From Rhynchopus sp. YZ270_cl-10 (Eukaryota; Euglenozoa; Diplonemea; Diplonemida; Diplonemidae): 64,000 nt of DNA. Positions 19,654 through 30,306 of this stretch are shown here, piece by piece. Every line of letters begins with the position of its first letter. The stretch's first letter is position 1. The stretch lies in NCBI GenBank assembly GCA_964035575.1, contig OZ037854.1, positions 62,001 to 126,000 on the forward strand, given 5' to 3'. The notes beneath the pieces were generated by a model that did not search any database, was not told where the DNA came from, and was given only the letters and a program-made list of their open reading frames with translations. Position numbers and translations under genes: made by a program.

Positions 19654-22600
19654 CTAGAGTTGCGTCACGTATGTGCAGACGCCCTGGAGGACCCTTGGAA
19701 ACAAGGTGCAGAATTCTTGCCATTCGGAGTGTGTTATGAGGGGGTCTCTGTCGCTTTTGGAGCGGCCTTGCGGGTGGCTTGGGAAGAAGAACGTCGCGAC
19801 ACGTGATGTGTCCTGCACGCCACTCTTCCTCAGCAATCCCATCAGCGCCGTGTAGGTAGACATCTCCGAAGGACCACCCCCGGTAAGGTACCGCCACGCA
19901 AACTCCATGTCCTGCTTGCTTGTGGGCGGGAGGGACAGCTTCGCGACGACGCGTGGATAGCGCTCTGCAAAAAGGTCCCAATCCTTCCTGCGAACGTGGC
20001 CAGGGGAGCTAGGTGTATCGCCGCCGCGTGAGTCGTGTCCATTGCCCAGCTCGCCAATGGTCTCCTCAGCCCAAGGGATTTCGACCCGTTGCATGGCAAC
20101 AACGATTTCTCTCTTCAAGACGTAGGGCTTGCCCATGCAGAGGCGTTCCCAAGCAAGGTCTGCGTCTGAGGAACGGAACGGCGCCTGCGTGGTGTGTGTG
20201 TCCTGGTGGTGGTCCTGGTTGGGCCCCGGTGTGAAGCTGATGGACCGGACCAACGAATCCGAGAGACGGCACACAACGTGTTGGTAGCGTGCTGTGAAGG
20301 AGTCCCAGTCGCGTTTGGAGATGAAGCGCATGTCATAGAAGGGGCCTGCCATCTCGCGTGTCCATGGCACACCTGACTCACGGAAGGAGGCCTGCACGTC
20401 CAGTTGTGAGACAGAGGCGGCACCGCCAGAGAGACTACGCCAGACCTCTTCAGAAAGGGCTGTGTGTGGCTGGGTGTGGTTGTTGTGGCTGCTGTGACTG
20501 TTGTGGTTGGTGTGGCTGTTGGCTGTCATGTGTTCGCGTGGCGTCACCACCGTGCGTGGTGTGCCTTCTAGCAACTGTCCCGCGATCTGCGGAAACCGCT
20601 CCGTAAACTGCATCACATCGTACAGCTGCAGAGCCTTCCCAGGGCCTAGGAAGGTGGTCGTTGTGGTTTTGTTGTAGGCCTGTGTCTCTACCGAGCCGTC
20701 CTCAAACCAGTCGGTGGGGACGGTGTTGCGTGTCCAGGGGATGCCGCAGGTTTGGTACAGTGTGAAGACTTCGCGGGTGTAGACGTTGTCACGACCACGT
20801 GCGAGGACCTGCCAGAGGTCTTCTGTTACGCTGTTGTGTGAGCCAGATGCATTGCGGGTGTGGCGTCGTTGCCCCTCCGCAACCACACGCAAGTCAATTC
20901 TTCCGACGTTGATCGCATCCCACAGCTTCGAGCACAGCGCCTCGTTGTCTGCCACGAAGCGTTCAAACTCGTCCACATCTAGCACCCGGTCCCTGTCCAC
21001 GTCCCCTTGGACAATGTCTGCCAGGACATCGTGACGCACACTCAACTCTTTGAAGACCATCTTCAGGAACGCCACCTCGAGGTCACGGCTCTGTGTAGCA
21101 TCTCTCAGGCGCCCCCATAGGTTCGTCGCCAGGGTGTGTGTATGCCGATCGCGTGCGTGGTGGCGTGTTGGCGAGCGCACTCTCTGCTGCCCCACCTGCT
21201 GCCCCATCGAAGGAAGTGCCGCCACAATGTGCTCCACGACACGCGCCTGCTCCTCAGCAAACACGTTGAACTGCCACCGCGCAACCTGCCCCCCGGTCCC
21301 TATCAAATTCATGTTGATGTCCAGCACCGCAGGGTCATACAAAGTGCCAGCAGTACCCGACGTCCACGGAATGCCTGCCTCAGTCATGGCTGTGTGCACA
21401 TCCTTCTTATGACAGTATGTGGCACCCTTGGTTAGGTGGTTCCAGAGCTGGTCCCGCTTTGGTGTTTCTAAAGATGTGTGGGAGTGGGGTGGTGTGTGGC
21501 TGCGTCGGGGTGACTCCAGGTGGTGGTGGTGTGGGTCGACCGGGATGTGAGCGTGCGTCTGTGGGTGTGCACACTCCTCCTCCAACCTAGTTCTAAAATG
21601 CTGTGGCAGCTGCCGCCAGAACACCGTAAAGTCTGCCAAGGTCAAAACACCACTTGGCTCGCCATGCGGGTTTCTGTCGTCGTACAACGCGCCCACCACG
21701 TCACGCCGCCACTCACCTCTACCACGTGTCATAAGGAGATACAGATCTCGCTTTGCGGCAACGTCGCCTACGGGGCAGAGACTGGACCAAACCTTTCGTT
21801 CATCTTGGCTACTATGTGGCCGATCGCGTCGTGGGGAGGTCAGGCTGCGGGTGTATGTTGTGTTGAGATCCAATGGGTGGGACAGTGCGTGGCGCCACCA
21901 CTCAGTCCAGGTGAGACTGCGGTGGGAGCTTCCAACGATGTGCTCAGGGGCGAGCAGGGGTGTGCCGTTGACGGGCGTAGCGTGCACCTTCCAGACGTGC
22001 TCTGCCATGGTCTCGAGGATGTGCTGCTTCTTCTGTGCAGAGGTCACCAACGCTGCGGAAGAGGATGTGGACAGCTTCGGGCACGCAGCCCACCACGTCT
22101 GCCATGTCACCACGTCCGTCCCTGCTAGAAGCGCCAGAAGCTCTTCACGCATGGCGCGCCCCTGTGACCTCGTCGTTTCCCCACCTAGGTCAGCCTCCCA
22201 GCCACTCCACCACCCAGAGTTGTCGTCCAGGTAGTCCGCCACCTCCAGGGTGGAGACAACCGTCTCACCGCGGGAGACTGAGTTCCATACGTCCCCGACA
22301 GCTGCGGCGGAGATGTCTGTGTGGTCACGGTTGCGGAGGTTGCGTTCGTTGCTATGACTTCTGCGCGAGCCCGAAGACGGCCTCCCATGCGGCTTGAGAA
22401 CCTGCACAATCTGCGGCTCCATTTTGCACAGCTTGCACCACTCATCCCACGTCACCGTTTCACTCCCACGCCTTCCCAGCGCAGAGGTTGCATTGCGGGC
22501 ACCTTTGTAACCTGCCTCTTTCAGAAGCGCTTGGATGTCACGCATTGCGACGGACGTATCAAAACGGCTTCGTGCCGCATAACGCTGTGCACCACTACGC

Positions 22601-23769
22601 TGGCTTCGTAGGGAGACACCGGTGCCTGCGACACGTGGCGGCAGCTTGACGAGGTATTCCCACACCTCTAGGATGTCACCCGAGACAGCGGTGGGGGAGG
22701 TGGCAGCAGTGGGGCTGCGACTACGGTCGTTTCGGGTGTGCACACCACCACCAACAGCAGCAGCACCACCACGGCCCCCCGCAGCAGGCCTCTGTGCCAA
22801 CACCGCTGCCGCAATGCCCGCCTCGTTGTGGCACACCCGCCACCACTCCTCCCACGAGAGCTCTGCCGCAGGGTCCCTCCTCAACACCTGATACTTCTGC
22901 AGCAACGCAGGGCTGTGCCCCGCATTGAGATACCCCTTCAGATCCTTGACACAGAACGCCTTTCTTGCACCATTGTCAGTCAACAACGCCCAGCCAGACG
23001 CTATGTCACTGGTTTTAATCGCTCGGTTGAGGCTTCCTTTGTGCCCTTCTATGCTATGCTGTTTGGCTCCCTGACTACCCTGAGTGCCCTGCACTGTCGC
23101 CAAAGGCGCCTCTAACACAAACCGGAACACCTCCTGCACCAACGCCGGATGTTCCTTCCCAAACTTCACCCAAGCATGATACGTAAGGCGCCCCGAAGCC
23201 TTAGGGTTGAGCCGTGCAAACCACCGCGACACCTCTTCATACCGCGACTCAATCCCGCTTGCAGAGAGAAGTGCATGCACTTCGCCAAGAAGAACGTACT
23301 TTTTGCCGGCTTTATCCACATGCTGGAAGATGTAGTGCATCTGGAAGTCGGGCGTATAGTCCAGCACGACCTGGGTGGCAGTCACACTCATGACAATGGC
23401 CTCACCTACAGAAGGGGGTATCGCAGTGCGGGAGGTGTCCTTGCCGTGTCCGGTCTCGGGTTGGAAAACAAAGATTTGACCTTTGTTTTTTATCCGCTGC
23501 ATGGACCCGTATGTGTCGTGCCAGGTGCCGGCAGTGATGTCATGGCATTGTACTTGGTCCATCTCGAAGTTGACAGGCAGGCCAGATGAGCACATCTCTC
23601 TGCCAAAGTGGTGTGTCATCACCGCAGCTAATGTGTCCCACCCAGGACGGCCGCCGCCACGGAAGCAGAACCGGACGTTGCGTTTGCGGCCCATGATGTC
23701 GGTGGCAACGTCAAGGCGAAAGTCATTTTGCCGGGCTGTCCCGTTCTCTAGGGACACCCCACTGCCCAT
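19654..23769 (-). CDS. Giant EF-hand-like repeat protein, probably N-myristoylated, 1,371 residues
   Basis: One uninterrupted frame. It begins MGSGVS, a good N-myristoylation signal, so membrane attachment is likely. After an N-terminal part of about 130 residues come roughly ten or eleven degenerate modules of 70-110 residues. Each starts VW/LW-x-x-L, continues with a helix such as KKDVHTAMTEAGIPWT, and ends in a W-or-F-rich helix (DWDSFTARYQHVV, DWDLFAERYPRVV). One module (about residue 950) has a canonical calcium-binding loop, DVDRDRVLDVDEF; most others have lost the acidic ligands. The arrangement suggests paired EF-hands that became a structural scaffold with few working calcium sites. 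Linkers are His/Ser/Thr-rich. Membrane or flagellar scaffold is inference. Confidence 0.8.
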   Translation of the reverse strand: MGSGVSLENGTARQNDFRLDVATDIMGRKRNVRFCFRGGGRPGWDTLAAVMTHHFGREMCSSGLPVNFEMDQVQCHDITAGTWHDTYGSMQRIKNKGQIFVFQPETGHGKDTSRTAIPPSVGEAIVMSVTATQVVLDYTPDFQMHYIFQHVDKAGKKYVLLGEVHALLSASGIESRYEEVSRWFARLNPKASGRLTYHAWVKFGKEHPALVQEVFRFVLEAPLATVQGTQGSQGAKQHSIEGHKGSLNRAIKTSDIASGWALLTDNGARKAFCVKDLKGYLNAGHSPALLQKYQVLRRDPAAELSWEEWWRVCHNEAGIAAAVLAQRPAAGGRGGAAAVGGGVHTRNDRSRSPTAATSPTAVSGDILEVWEYLVKLPPRVAGTGVSLRSQRSGAQRYAARSRFDTSVAMRDIQALLKEAGYKGARNATSALGRRGSETVTWDEWCKLCKMEPQIVQVLKPHGRPSSGSRRSHSNERNLRNRDHTDISAAAVGDVWNSVSRGETVVSTLEVADYLDDNSGWWSGWEADLGGETTRSQGRAMREELLALLAGTDVVTWQTWWAACPKLSTSSSAALVTSAQKKQHILETMAEHVWKVHATPVNGTPLLAPEHIVGSSHRSLTWTEWWRHALSHPLDLNTTYTRSLTSPRRDRPHSSQDERKVWSSLCPVGDVAAKRDLYLLMTRGRGEWRRDVVGALYDDRNPHGEPSGVLTLADFTVFWRQLPQHFRTRLEEECAHPQTHAHIPVDPHHHHLESPRRSHTPPHSHTSLETPKRDQLWNHLTKGATYCHKKDVHTAMTEAGIPWTSGTAGTLYDPAVLDINMNLIGTGGQVARWQFNVFAEEQARVVEHIVAALPSMGQQVGQQRVRSPTRHHARDRHTHTLATNLWGRLRDATQSRDLEVAFLKMVFKELSVRHDVLADIVQGDVDRDRVLDVDEFERFVADNEALCSKLWDAINVGRIDLRVVAEGQRRHTRNASGSHNSVTEDLWQVLARGRDNVYTREVFTLYQTCGIPWTRNTVPTDWFEDGSVETQAYNKTTTTTFLGPGKALQLYDVMQFTERFPQIAGQLLEGTPRTVVTPREHMTANSHTNHNSHSSHNNHTQPHTALSEEVWRSLSGGAASVSQLDVQASFRESGVPWTREMAGPFYDMRFISKRDWDSFTARYQHVVCRLSDSLVRSISFTPGPNQDHHQDTHTTQAPFRSSDADLAWERLCMGKPYVLKREIVVAMQRVEIPWAEETIGELGNGHDSRGGDTPSSPGHVRRKDWDLFAERYPRVVAKLSLPPTSKQDMEFAWRYLTGGGPSEMSTYTALMGLLRKSGVQDTSRVATFFFPSHPQGRSKSDRDPLITHSEWQEFCTLFPRVLQGVCTYVTQL

Positions 23770-24404
23770 TGTGTTGGGGTTTGAGGGTTGCGGTTCACCG
23801 GGAGAGAGGGGGGAAAGAGGGGCTGTTGTTAAGGTGATATGGTGGTCGTGGGAGGTTGGTTAAAAAAAGGGAGATAAAGAGAGAAACGTCGATTTCTGGA
23901 AAAAGAATAATAAAACTGCGTGGGGAGAGTAGGGAGGTAGGGGAGGTTTTGCACGGAGCATGTGTCATGCTTGAGGCAGGTTGCAATGTCTGCTCTCAGT
24001 TGTTTTTTGCCCTATTGAGTTCTGCTGTAAAGCTGGAGTAGGGTAGAGAGAAGATCTCCCCCTTTTTTTTTGAAAAAAGGAATGACAATGTTAGTTGTTG
24101 CCTCTAAGAGAAACTGAAATATCTGATCCTTTCGGAGATACACAAAAAAAGGGTTAAATCATCAAATCATTTAATGGCAAATACAAGTAGAATTGAAATA
24201 CAAAGCCCTCTCGTGACAGTGTACCTATAAAACCGGCCCATAAAATGACCTTCATCGAAGAATTTTGGTCATATGAACCTACTAAGCCTCTTGCAATTAC
24301 AGTAAGACAACAAACACCGGAGGGGGTGAAAACCCTCCTTAGAGTTTTGAAATTACAAAATCCACCCAAGGTTCTACCCCACCGTTTGTTTGTGTTACTG
24401 TAAA
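23770..24404. other. Intergenic DNA with a family 4 element
   Basis: AT-rich spacer. A family 4 element lies at 24192-24226. No gene seen. Confidence 0.5.
24192..24226 (-). repeat. Family 4 element
   Basis: The minus strand begins GTACACTGTCACGAGAGGG and continues CTTTGTATTTCAA. Other copies are at 55228, 56427, 63004 and 63794, with a partial one near 42055. Confidence 0.6.
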
Positions 24405-25985
24405 TCAGAGAAAGGTAGAATTTGAGAAGGTCCTTTTATTGCATCGTGTGAAGGGATTCCGGCGGGAATACGTTGGGGAGTCTGCGGCGCGGTGCTTGAT
24501 GGATGCGGATGCTGTGGGCGCTGTGCTGCGCACATCGTTCATCCCAGCACGGCTTAACCCACCGGACACCACGCTAAGATGCTGGCTCAGTCTCTCCCGC
24601 AGCACCGACCTCCCGAGACGAAGCCGTTCGTTGCACGCAACTGCCGCCCGACCTTGCTGTTCAATACCCTTCCTTATCCGCACCCCTTCCTCCACCACTG
24701 CCAACCCCCTTGCCAAGGTGCGTGCGGTTGCGTATACCTCACGGTTCCGCCGTTGCTCTTTTCGTTGAAACCACATCACCGTTTTGGCGTATTTCGCTCC
24801 TTGGCGTTTCGTTGCTGAGACACCTTTTGCGGAGCTGTGGTGCAAACTCTGCCACTGCGCGCGGGACGCGTTGTCGTTCTGTGAGTGCAGTGCACGCTCC
24901 TGCGATGCGTAGCTTCCTTCGAGTATTGTGTTCACCGCAGCTGCGTGCCGTACCGACGCAGCATTATTCGCTACACTACGCACCGGAGCCGTCACCTCCT
25001 CCCAATGTGTATTGAACATCTCTACCAGCTCCTCTCGGCTCAACCTTTGACACAACTCATGGTACTCTTCTATGCAGGAATGGAAGAGACGTTCCCTTCT
25101 TAGCTCTCGTAAAGAAATGCATTGTTTGCTCTGTGCACGACTCATGTGGAGGGGAATAAATCGTTTTGTGTCATCATCTCCAAGAGAAACGAGGTCGCGT
25201 ACGCCTACACCAGATCGGAGGAGAATTAACGCACTGCGAGGGGAGTTGAGGAGGGGAAGCGGTGAGCGGGTGTCTGGTGCCCATACACCGTGGCCGATGT
25301 CGACACGGCGTTCTTCTGCTTCGGTGCGGAGAAGGTGTTCACGGTCGATGAGGTTAGCCAGGTTGAGGTGTGGGTTGGGTGGCGTCGCTTTAAAGCGCTT
25401 TGCGTTGCGTAGAGTCTTTTGACACACGCTACGTCGAATTGAAGGTGGAACCAACCACCCCAGGTTCACATGATCCAAAGACATGCCATGCAAGATCACG
25501 CCATTCCTCTTCACCACATCCTTTACTTTACCTCCCAACAAAAGCTGCGCCAATGCCCGCACCTCAGTTTTCAATGACGTACAGGATCGTATTGTGGGAG
25601 GTGCAGATTTAGGACGTTCCTGTGTCTCATTTGCCTCCACAGGGTGTGGTGATTCATATAAATCGGCTCCATTGGCGCAGACATCACGACGAGGCATTTC
25701 ATACAGATCTTCACAGGTAGGTGGGTCGGCAACAGAGGACATCGACCACTCATCTTCCTGGTAGTCGTGGGGTATTTCATTGGGGATGTACAGTTCCCCG
25801 TAGCGAAGCCGTCGGGGGCAGTCTGCTGCAGGCACGGCGCACACAGAGACCTCATCATGACTGTCAGAAGCAGAAAGCTGTGAAGGAGCAGCCTCCAAAG
25901 ACAATAAATCCGGTGTCGGCGGCTGCCATTGAATTTCAGGCACTTCTTCGGCAGTCATCGTGGAGATGCAGCTGAGACGATGCAT
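24405..25985 (-). CDS. Unrecognised protein, 526 residues
   Basis: I start at the ATG at 25985 (MHRLSC). The frame stays open upstream to 26072, but that part is Lys/Phe-rich AT-biased sequence typical of the spacers. The N-terminal third is acidic and Pro-rich with two repeated motifs, EDLYEMP and ADLYESP. The middle carries many Arg/Leu pairs, and the C-terminal part (about 330-480) is predicted helical and basic, perhaps coiled coil (WFQRKEQRRNREVYATART). No domain is recognised and no signal peptide or membrane segment is present. Codon composition matches the neighbouring genes, so I take it as real. Confidence 0.65.
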   Translation of the reverse strand: MHRLSCISTMTAEEVPEIQWQPPTPDLLSLEAAPSQLSASDSHDEVSVCAVPAADCPRRLRYGELYIPNEIPHDYQEDEWSMSSVADPPTCEDLYEMPRRDVCANGADLYESPHPVEANETQERPKSAPPTIRSCTSLKTEVRALAQLLLGGKVKDVVKRNGVILHGMSLDHVNLGWLVPPSIRRSVCQKTLRNAKRFKATPPNPHLNLANLIDREHLLRTEAEERRVDIGHGVWAPDTRSPLPLLNSPRSALILLRSGVGVRDLVSLGDDDTKRFIPLHMSRAQSKQCISLRELRRERLFHSCIEEYHELCQRLSREELVEMFNTHWEEVTAPVRSVANNAASVRHAAAVNTILEGSYASQERALHSQNDNASRAQWQSLHHSSAKGVSATKRQGAKYAKTVMWFQRKEQRRNREVYATARTLARGLAVVEEGVRIRKGIEQQGRAAVACNERLRLGRSVLRERLSQHLSVVSGGLSRAGMNDVRSTAPTASASIKHRAADSPTYSRRNPFTRCNKRTFSNSTFL

Positions 25986-26346
25986 TTTTTTTGGCTTTTT
26001 ATTGCGAATCTTGAAGAAGAATTGAACCCTGAAGCCTATTTTTAGTGAGTAAATGGGTTTAGTGCAATGCACTGAAACCCCCTCCTTGAGGTTATCCTAA
26101 TAATCGGTGTAAATAATTTTCTCGGTTTTTTTTGGGGGCGTTTTGTTCCCTTATTCAGCTCGCATTGTGTTGTTTTGAAGGTAGTGTGTGTGTGGTAACT
26201 TCTGTAGATTGTTGAGGTGGGGATGGGGCATTAAGAAAGAAGTGAAGTAGGAGGTTTGGGCGATTATCTTTTTTTTTTGCTGCATTCTTGTTCGGCGCTT
26301 CCATTTGTTATCGCCCCCCCATTCCCCGTAAACTGGTACGTTTTTT

Positions 26347-26394
26347 TGAAAACTTGGTTGTATTAGTGTAGCCACCCTAGAGTGTGCTCCACTA
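26347..26394 (-). repeat. Family 1 hairpin element, interrupted by the hAT-like element at its 5' end
   Basis: The minus strand gives GCTACACTAATACAACCAAG and TTTTC after the hairpin. The element's GTGCTCCACTA end carries the target duplication CCACTA (26389-26394 and 27215-27220) of the adjacent transposon, so the family 1 copy is older than that insertion. Confidence 0.7.
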
Positions 26395-27214
26395 CAGGGT
26401 TCTATATAGGTCCGGTCACTCGGTCGGTCTGACCGAGTCAGACGTTGACTCGGTCAGCCGTTTTTTTTTTTTTTTTTTATAAATCTCAGATTTTTTTTCC
26501 AAATCTTGGGGTGGAAATTTTGGTACCTCCCACGAGCCTCTGAGAGTGACCAGAAATGGCCTCATGAACAAAGTGACCCCTTCACAGCCAGAACGCGACT
26601 CAATTGGTCAAACGCCGAAGGAAAAGGAAGCATGCAGCATGGCGAAATAATAAAAGTAGCGTACCGTGCGCCTGCGGCGCAAGATTGCAACCCACCCTTC
26701 CCATGATATACTTTTGCAGTAAAAATGTGCAATTTTAAGAGCAATTTTTAGAAATGTTGCGTACCGTGGCTTCGCCAGAAACTTTCGTTTTAGAAAAACA
26801 GGGGAGTAAAATTACGGAAGCTGACCACAATTACCAGCGACAGTGCCGTTTTGTGTCAACTTTTTTTTAGAAATGTTGCGTACCGTGGCTTCGCTTTGGG
26901 TGCCGTGACCGCCCTTTCTTTGTTATAAATGTACTGAGGCTACAGACAATTCGTGTACCACTTGTGCCTGGTGCACGAATTGCTTCAATGAAGTGCCGAA
27001 CTCCGCAGTTGGATAACTGAGGAATTCTCACATTCCGCCGGAGGCCCCCAACTTGAGCTAGGTTGGGGACCCGGGCTCGACCGAGTTTCAGCGAAAAACT
27101 CCAAAACCTATATAATTCCCTGTGGAGGGGGGAAAATTTTTTTTTGGGCTGACCGAGTCAAACCGATTCTGACCGAGCCAGCCCCTCGTGGGCGGAATGC
27201 TGTATAGAACCCTG
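26395..27214. mobile_element. Non-autonomous hAT-like element
   Basis: 820 bp, inverted termini CAGGGTTCTATA, target duplication CCACTA (six of an expected eight bases visible). Below the ends are subterminal repeats of GACCGAGTC. Inside are the shared modules: the CCTGCGGCGCA palindrome near 26673 and two GCGTACCGTGGCTTCGC blocks near 26758 and 26878. No transposase frame. Confidence 0.75.
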
Positions 27215-27570
27215 CCACTATATTATTTTTTTTTTCTCTTCTCCGCATCAGAACAAAAAGAGGTCCTATTTTGAGTACAGTCGTCCAAATGTGCCCCATA
27301 CACACACCAGCAGGGAGGGGGGGGACTCACTCCATGGGTGATGTCAGAGGGATAACCTATTTTTTTTTCTATTTCTCGGAAAACTGCTCCTGAGAGGCCC
27401 CCCAACAAACACCCCCCTGAGGACTGATCCCCTCTCAGCCCCCCCATGCGTGTGGACGACGTACTTTTGTTACGTTGCAGGTTGCCCTCAGGTTATTGCA
27501 CACTGCCCCATTTCAAGCAATAATTGATTTGCTGGAGACGGAGGAGCTGTGCACCATCAAAATAAAAGAA

Positions 27571-27687
27571 AAGTTTATAAGATGATACTAAGCCTCTCGT
27601 GCTTAGTCACCTTAAAAATAAAGAGAGAGAGGGAGAAGGAAAAAAATTGTAAAGATGATCCTAAGCCCCACAGTGCTTAGCCACCCG
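27571..27687 (-). repeat. Two family 2 elements joined head to tail
   Basis: On the minus strand the first runs GTGGCTAAGC...GCTTAG, a CT-rich tract and TTTTTAAG. The next base starts the second copy, GTGACTAAGC...GCTTAG, which ends at GGTGCACAG near 27547. The AG of one unit therefore abuts the GT of the next with no room for an exon, as in twin introns. Confidence 0.65.
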
Positions 27688-28241
27688 ACAAAGGAAGAGT
27701 TATTCATACAGGCACCGCCGAAGAGTAGTGAGCTTACAGGACGGTCTCCCGTTCGCTGACCCAACTCTTAGTGCACGATTGTCGAGACAAGAGAGCAGAG
27801 GGGGGATCACAACATCTCTCTTGCCGTCCCGTACTGTACAGTGGGGTTTCACCCTCTCTCAGGGATTTACATGGATATCCATACAGGCAGTACACGGTAA
27901 CCCCCAAGGTGTAGCAAAACTAAGGCACCCGGCAAGTCTGGCCTGTTAGGTCGCTGCTTCATACAGAAGGTGTTTAGCAAAGGGGTCAGTGTTTGACATA
28001 AACACCTTTTTTTTTTGCATACAGTACCGGTATGTATGGTTTGGTGTGTAGAGGGGGTTTTTTGGCTGTTAAGCATACAAGAAAAAACCTTGGGGGGGAG
28101 GAAACAAAAACAAACGAAAACGATGAATGCGCGCGCACATCTTCAAAAAAAAAAGAAGAAAAAAAGAAGGGAAAACTATTAATAAACCCCAAAGCAGCGA
28201 AGCCTGGGGACACCCTAGAAAGGGGACATGTTTCTTTTAAA

Positions 28242-28288
28242 ATAACTTGGTTGTATTAGTGTACACACCCGAGGGATGAGCTCCACTA
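28242..28288 (-). repeat. Family 1 hairpin element
   Basis: The minus strand has GTGGAGCTCATCCCTCGGG, GTGTACACTAATACAACC and AAGTTATTTT. GTGGAG and the GTACAC-type partner pair as in the other copies. Confidence 0.65.
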
Positions 28289-28349
28289 TTTTTTTCTTTT
28301 GACTGTTGTATAAGGGAGAGGCACTGCTAAGAACAGGATTTCATTTTAT

Positions 28350-28400
28350 TTTATTGTAGTTTCGACAATCACCCCCTGTCCGAGGACGGGTTCTGTACAA
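28350..28400 (-). repeat. Family 5 element
   Basis: The minus strand begins GTACAGAACCCGTCC, folds with GGACAGGG, then reads GTGATTGTCGAAACTAC and reaches a TTCTTAGCAG about 30 bases on. Confidence 0.6.
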
Positions 28401-28810
28401 TTTACGGGTCGCCCAAAAGGCTAATGAATTCCAAAGCTTTTTTTCTTGTTTTTTTTGTTTTTGTACAGAACGTTTGACCTTCTCCTCAGGCAGTCGTGGG
28501 GAGGGGGAGGGGAACACATCTTTGGGGGGAAAGCAAATACTGTCATTACAACCCTGGGCGCAGGGCCTCGTTATAGAGAAGCCTTTGAGCGATGCCAGGA
28601 AAACACACCTCCACTGGTTATTGATGCCAGCCCCGGATGAAAGCACAAAAAACGAAAAAAATGGAGTCGTGGAAATTTTTCTGCCCGTCTCACAAAACAA
28701 AAAAAGTCAATTCGATACCGGTGCAGACACCTCAAGGTGGATGCAAGGCTAAACAGTGTGCCCCTTTCTACCTAAGCTGTCCCTAGTACAGATGGAGACT
28801 AAACGAAAGA

Positions 28811-28861
28811 AAGGTTTTATCAGATGAAACGAAGCTTCTCTCTCTGTGATTAAGTCACCTA
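28811..28861 (-). repeat. Family 2 hairpin element (variant stem)
   Basis: The minus strand starts GTGACTTAATCAC after TTTAG. The usual CTAAGC stem is altered; GAGGCTTAG is replaced by GAGAAGCTTCG. A pyrimidine tract follows and then TGTACTAG. Confidence 0.5.
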
Positions 28862-29167
28862 AACGACACACAAAAAAAAATGTACATTATGTGCAGCACA
28901 CTCGCAATGAATGAACCGTACTTAACAGAAAAATTGAAAGATGATGAGCGTACTCTAGCACACACCCACCTTTACAACAAAAAGAGCGTAGGGAAGGGGG
29001 GGGAAAGCTCCTCTGCAAAATTCTTGAAGCATGAACAAGGGCACAGTGCATCATTTAAAAAAAAGGGGAAAAAAAATACTTTTGGTTATAAATAACCAAA
29101 ATATAGGGGACGTTGCAGAAGGCATATCTCTCATGTAAAGGTGGCCGTCTTTTTTTGTATTGAATTG

Positions 29168-29216
29168 ATACAGGCACCTCCGACTGACCCACTGTACGAT
29201 GCCAGCCCCGGATGGA
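29168..29216 (-). repeat. Family 3 element
   Basis: The minus strand reads CATCCGGGGCTGGCATCG, TACAGTGGGTCAGTCGG and AGGTGCCTG. CTGGC can pair with GTCAG around an 11-14 base loop. Copies also at 33500, 41140, 61900 and 63730. Confidence 0.6.
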
Positions 29217-30306
29217 AAAAGGAACGCTGTTTTTTTTAGAGGGGGTCAACCCTTTTGCGATGATCAGTTCTCATTTGAGCTGGCTTTAGGACTTCTTGGG
29301 TTGTAATTTTTTCCCTATTTTCTTTTTCATGGAGAATGCAATCAGAACTCACGATGCATGCCACCAATAACCACACTGCTGCTAACGAACAAAAGAAGAA
29401 GACAAAGAAGAAGAGAAAAAAAAGAAAAAAACGGAATTTTCAGAAAAGGAACAAACAGACATATCAATCACACAATGTGACTACACGCTATCAAATTATA
29501 AGAAAACTTGAAACATGAATGTGTCATGTGAGTGTGCACATACATCTATAGAGGGAAAACAAAGAAAGTGTTGAAAAGAAGAAGATGTCTCACTGTGCTC
29601 TAAAGGGTGGGATACGCCACTACCCACCAAATCCCAACAAGATAACACTCAATCTATTGTGAGGTTTTTGGTTGTCTCCATTTGTATTTTGTTTTCCAAA
29701 AAAAAAAAAAAAAAAAAAAAAGACACTATTTGGGAAAATAAACGACCAAGACAGAACATAGCAACACAACCCACACCTCTTTTACCTAGCCCCCCACACC
29801 GCGTCCTTAGATACCTTACTAAGGACAACTTGAGGAACATACTGTCTCATATACACCCTTCTGCTATATCACAAAGAGAGAGGCACCCACCCCACACCAG
29901 GCCACGTCTTCCAGCACACAGGGGGGGGACGGGGCTACGTGCACCCTGGATGTGTAACCCCAAAGGGGGTATCGGAGGTGATCTGTGTCATGTTCAGCTT
30001 GTAAATGCCGTGTGTTTGTGTCACTCCCAGTGTACTACTGTATGAGGACAACGTGTGTGGAAGGGGATGTGTTCTAATGGAAAAGGTCACCCAAAGGTCT
30101 CAGAGTTCATCAAGGGCGGGGGGCAGTGGTTCAAGCGAATTGCGCTGTAGAAGAGAGGATGGTGGTTTTTCCAAAAAAAAAATCAATTTTGTTAACGTCA
30201 ACTAATTGCAGCATCTATACTTAACGCTGACGGAAGATGCCTGCAGAAGGTTTTCACGCAGGCCCATCCTTTCAACACAAATCATTGGTAAACAAAGAAA
30301 AAACTG

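Larger units (their letters stand above)
27215..30306. other. Gene-poor region with six structured elements
   Basis: Family 2 copies lie at 27571, 27648 and 28811, family 1 at 28242, family 5 at 28350, family 3 at 29168, and a half family 3 near 28615. Between them I find no frame with convincing coding character. Small exons of an intron-rich gene cannot be excluded. Confidence 0.45.
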
